Assembly: GCF_014280435.1 (NCBI RefSeq)
Contig: NZ_CP060388.1
Location: 3,237,501-3,301,500, forward strand
Direction of reading: 5' to 3'
Length of the DNA: 64,000 bases
Source: Sphingobium sp. KCTC 72723
Lineage (GTDB): Bacteria > Pseudomonadota > Alphaproteobacteria > Sphingomonadales > Sphingomonadaceae
A program made the position numbers and the translations under genes. The notes under the pieces were generated by a model that saw only the letters and a list, made by a program, of their open reading frames with translations, had not been told where the DNA came from and made no database searches. Shown here in pieces: positions 62,367-64,000 of this stretch (positions are counted from its first letter, which is position 1; each line of letters opens with the position of its first letter).

Positions 62367-63521
62367 ATGGACGCCGAAACGTTCGACATGTTCCGCACCA
62401 CCGTCCAGCGCTTCGTCGCGGAAAAACTGATCCCGGCCGAGGATGCCGTCGAAGAAGCCGATGCGGTGCCGGAAAACATTATCCAGCAGATGCGCGACAT
62501 GGGCCTGTTCGGCCTTTCGGTGCCGGAAGAATATGGTGGCATCGGCTGCACCATGGCGGAAGAAGCGGCGATCATCCGCGAGATTACCCGCGCTTCAGTG
62601 GTGTTCCGGTCCGTCATCGGCACCACGGTCGGCATCGGCAGTCAGGGCATCGTCATGGATGGGACCGAGGAGCAGAAACGGGAGTGGCTGCCCAAATTCG
62701 CGACCGGGGAAGCCATTGCCAGCTTTGGCCTGACCGAGCCGGAAGCCGGATCCGACGCGGGATCGCTACGCACCGTGGCGATCCGCGATGGCGACACCTA
62801 CCGCATCACCGGCACCAAACGCTACATCACCAATGCCCCGCGCTCGAGCGTGTTCACGCTGATGGCGCGGACAGAGCCGGACGTGAAGGGCGCGGCGGGC
62901 ATTTCCGCCTTCATCCTGCCCGCCGATACACCGGGCATCTCATTGGGCAAGCCGGACAAGAAGATGGGGCAGAAGGGCGCGGTCACGACCGACGTTATCC
63001 TGGACGATGTGGTGGTGCCTGCCAGCGCCATCATCGGCGGGGTGCCGGGGCGTGGTTTCAAGACCGCGATGAAGGTGCTGGATCGCGGGCGCATCCACAT
63101 CGCCGCCGTCGCGCTGGGCATGTGCCAGCGGCTGATCGACATGAGCCTGCAATATGCGATGGAGCGCAAGCAGTTCGGCCAGCGCATTGCTGATTTCCAA
63201 CTGGTGCAGGCGATGCTGGCCGACATGAAGGTCGATATGCTGACGACCGAGGCATTGATGCAGTCAGTCGCCGCCAAGTTCGACGCAGGACTGCCGGTCA
63301 GTTTGGAATGCGCCGCGCTCAAATTTCATGCTTCCGAAGCGGTGGGCCGCGTCGCTGACCGCGCGGTGCAGATCTATGGCGGCGCGGGTTATATGGCCGA
63401 ATATAAGGTCGAGCGCTTCTATCGCGATGTTCGCCTGCTGCGCATCTACGAAGGCACCAGCCAGATTCAGCAGACCATCATCGCCAAGCAGATGATCCGG
63501 CAGGCGCAAGCCGCCGCCTGA
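62367..63521 (+). CDS. Acyl-CoA dehydrogenase (homomeric short/branched-chain type)
   Basis: 384-residue flavoenzyme with complete motifs: SVPEEYGGIGCTMAEEA in the N-domain, FGLTEPEAGSDAGSLRT for FAD binding, VHGGVPG-like IIGGVPGRGFKTAMKVLDRGR in the linker, MERKQFGQRIADFQ, and the catalytic Glu in IYEGTSQIQQTIIAKQ (about 366). It can therefore work alone, unlike the pair at 56890/58128. CAGGAGA lies upstream of the ATG. It forms the alpha,beta double bond of acyl-CoA in a beta-oxidation-like path and is followed by thiolase. Confidence 0.93.
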   Translation: MDAETFDMFRTTVQRFVAEKLIPAEDAVEEADAVPENIIQQMRDMGLFGLSVPEEYGGIGCTMAEEAAIIREITRASVVFRSVIGTTVGIGSQGIVMDGTEEQKREWLPKFATGEAIASFGLTEPEAGSDAGSLRTVAIRDGDTYRITGTKRYITNAPRSSVFTLMARTEPDVKGAAGISAFILPADTPGISLGKPDKKMGQKGAVTTDVILDDVVVPASAIIGGVPGRGFKTAMKVLDRGRIHIAAVALGMCQRLIDMSLQYAMERKQFGQRIADFQLVQAMLADMKVDMLTTEALMQSVAAKFDAGLPVSLECAALKFHASEAVGRVADRAVQIYGGAGYMAEYKVERFYRDVRLLRIYEGTSQIQQTIIAKQMIRQAQAAA

Positions 63522-63551
63522 TCCTCCTTCCCGCTAAACAAGGACTATCCC

Positions 63552-64000
63552 ATGCGCAGAGCCGCCATCGTCGCCCCGATCCGCACCGCCGTCGGCAAAT
63601 ATGGCGGGTCGCTGAAATCCATGAGCGCAGGCGATCTGGGCGCGGTCATATTGAAGGCGCTGGTCGAGCGCACGAAGATAGACCCCGAACGGATCGACGA
63701 CGTGGTGTTCGCGCAAGGCTATGGTAATGGCGAAGCGCCCTGCATCGGCCGCTGGTCGGCGCTGGCGGCCGGGTTTCCCGAATCCATTCCCGGCGTGCAA
63801 CTGGATCGCCGCTGCGGGTCCGGGCTGCAAGCGGTGATCGACGCAGCGATGCGGATCCAGACCGGCGCAGCGGACATCGTGATCGCGGGCGGCGTGGAAA
63901 GCATGTCGAATGTCGAATATTATTCGATGGACCATCGCTGGGGCGCGCGATCCGGCTCGACCCAGTTCCACGACCGGCTGACGCGCGGGCGGGTGATGTC
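63552..64000 (+). CDS. Thiolase (acetyl-CoA acyltransferase), 3' end cut by window edge
   Basis: First 149 codons of a thiolase, about 390 residues in full. It begins MRRAAIVAPIRTAVGKYGGSLK. The nucleophilic Cys is at residue 88 in DRRCGSGLQAV, and GGVESMSN follows at about 113-120. The His and second Cys lie beyond the edge. It is expected to cleave a 3-ketoacyl-CoA made by the preceding enzymes. ATG 63552 is chosen. The frame is open to the end. Confidence 0.93.
   Translation, partial: MRRAAIVAPIRTAVGKYGGSLKSMSAGDLGAVILKALVERTKIDPERIDDVVFAQGYGNGEAPCIGRWSALAAGFPESIPGVQLDRRCGSGLQAVIDAAMRIQTGAADIVIAGGVESMSNVEYYSMDHRWGARSGSTQFHDRLTRGRVM

Overview
The window looks like chromosomal DNA of a sphingomonad (Sphingobium / Sphingomonas / Novosphingobium type; this is inference). 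The signs are GC-rich coding sequence, two Caulobacter/sphingomonad-style TonB-dependent receptors, an HWE histidine kinase, and a catabolic cluster that pairs a TonB receptor with a P450. No rRNA or tRNA genes were recognised. Most genes are intact; the two end genes (RND permease on the left, thiolase on the right) are cut by the window edges.

Layout. 0-3.3 kb: RND efflux permease and lipoprotein adaptor (minus), divergent from an OmpR-type response regulator and sensor kinase (3.7-5.8 kb). 5.8-7.4 kb: small cytochrome c, methionine aminopeptidase, and an overlapping ParD-like antitoxin gene. 7.7-9.4 kb: a complete 1,677-bp insertion sequence with imperfect terminal repeats and a 5-bp target duplication. 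It sits 6 bp from a dif-like Xer recombination site. 9.6-12.5 kb: ThuA-domain protein and an AMP-dependent acyl-CoA synthetase. 12.5-19.3 kb: a pectin/hemicellulose locus (GH43, TonB receptor, pectate lyase, secreted cupin) around a palindrome-rich intergenic region. 19.4-20.1 kb: strong hairpins, a candidate small RNA, and HU. 20.2-22.7 kb: LysR regulator divergent from mmsA.

22.9-40.1 kb is the most interesting part: a one-directional block that joins a complete type I secretion system (ABC, HlyD, TolC) to a Pel-like exopolysaccharide operon. The operon encodes PelG, the PelA hydrolase half, a TPR half and a barrel half of PelB, a shortened PelD, PelE and PelF. Its first gene encodes an 1,111-residue RTX protein carrying a PelA-like deacetylase domain. 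PelA therefore appears split: the glycoside hydrolase keeps an ordinary export signal, while the deacetylase half has no N-terminal signal and ends in RTX repeats. PelC and the PelD GGDEF domain are not present.

40.1-47.1 kb: NhaA (minus), then a signalling block of a hybrid kinase with three receiver domains, a CheR methyltransferase, and a REC-PAS-HWE kinase-REC protein. 47.2-48.8 kb: PhoD phosphatase. 48.9-64 kb: a catabolic region with a TonB receptor, MFS transporter, aldehyde dehydrogenase, P450 plus 3Fe-4S ferredoxin, three acyl-CoA dehydrogenases, an MDR reductase, a class III CoA-transferase, a hot-dog dehydratase and a thiolase. This set suggests uptake, oxygenation, CoA activation and beta-oxidation-like breakdown of a hydrophobic substrate that the sequence does not identify.
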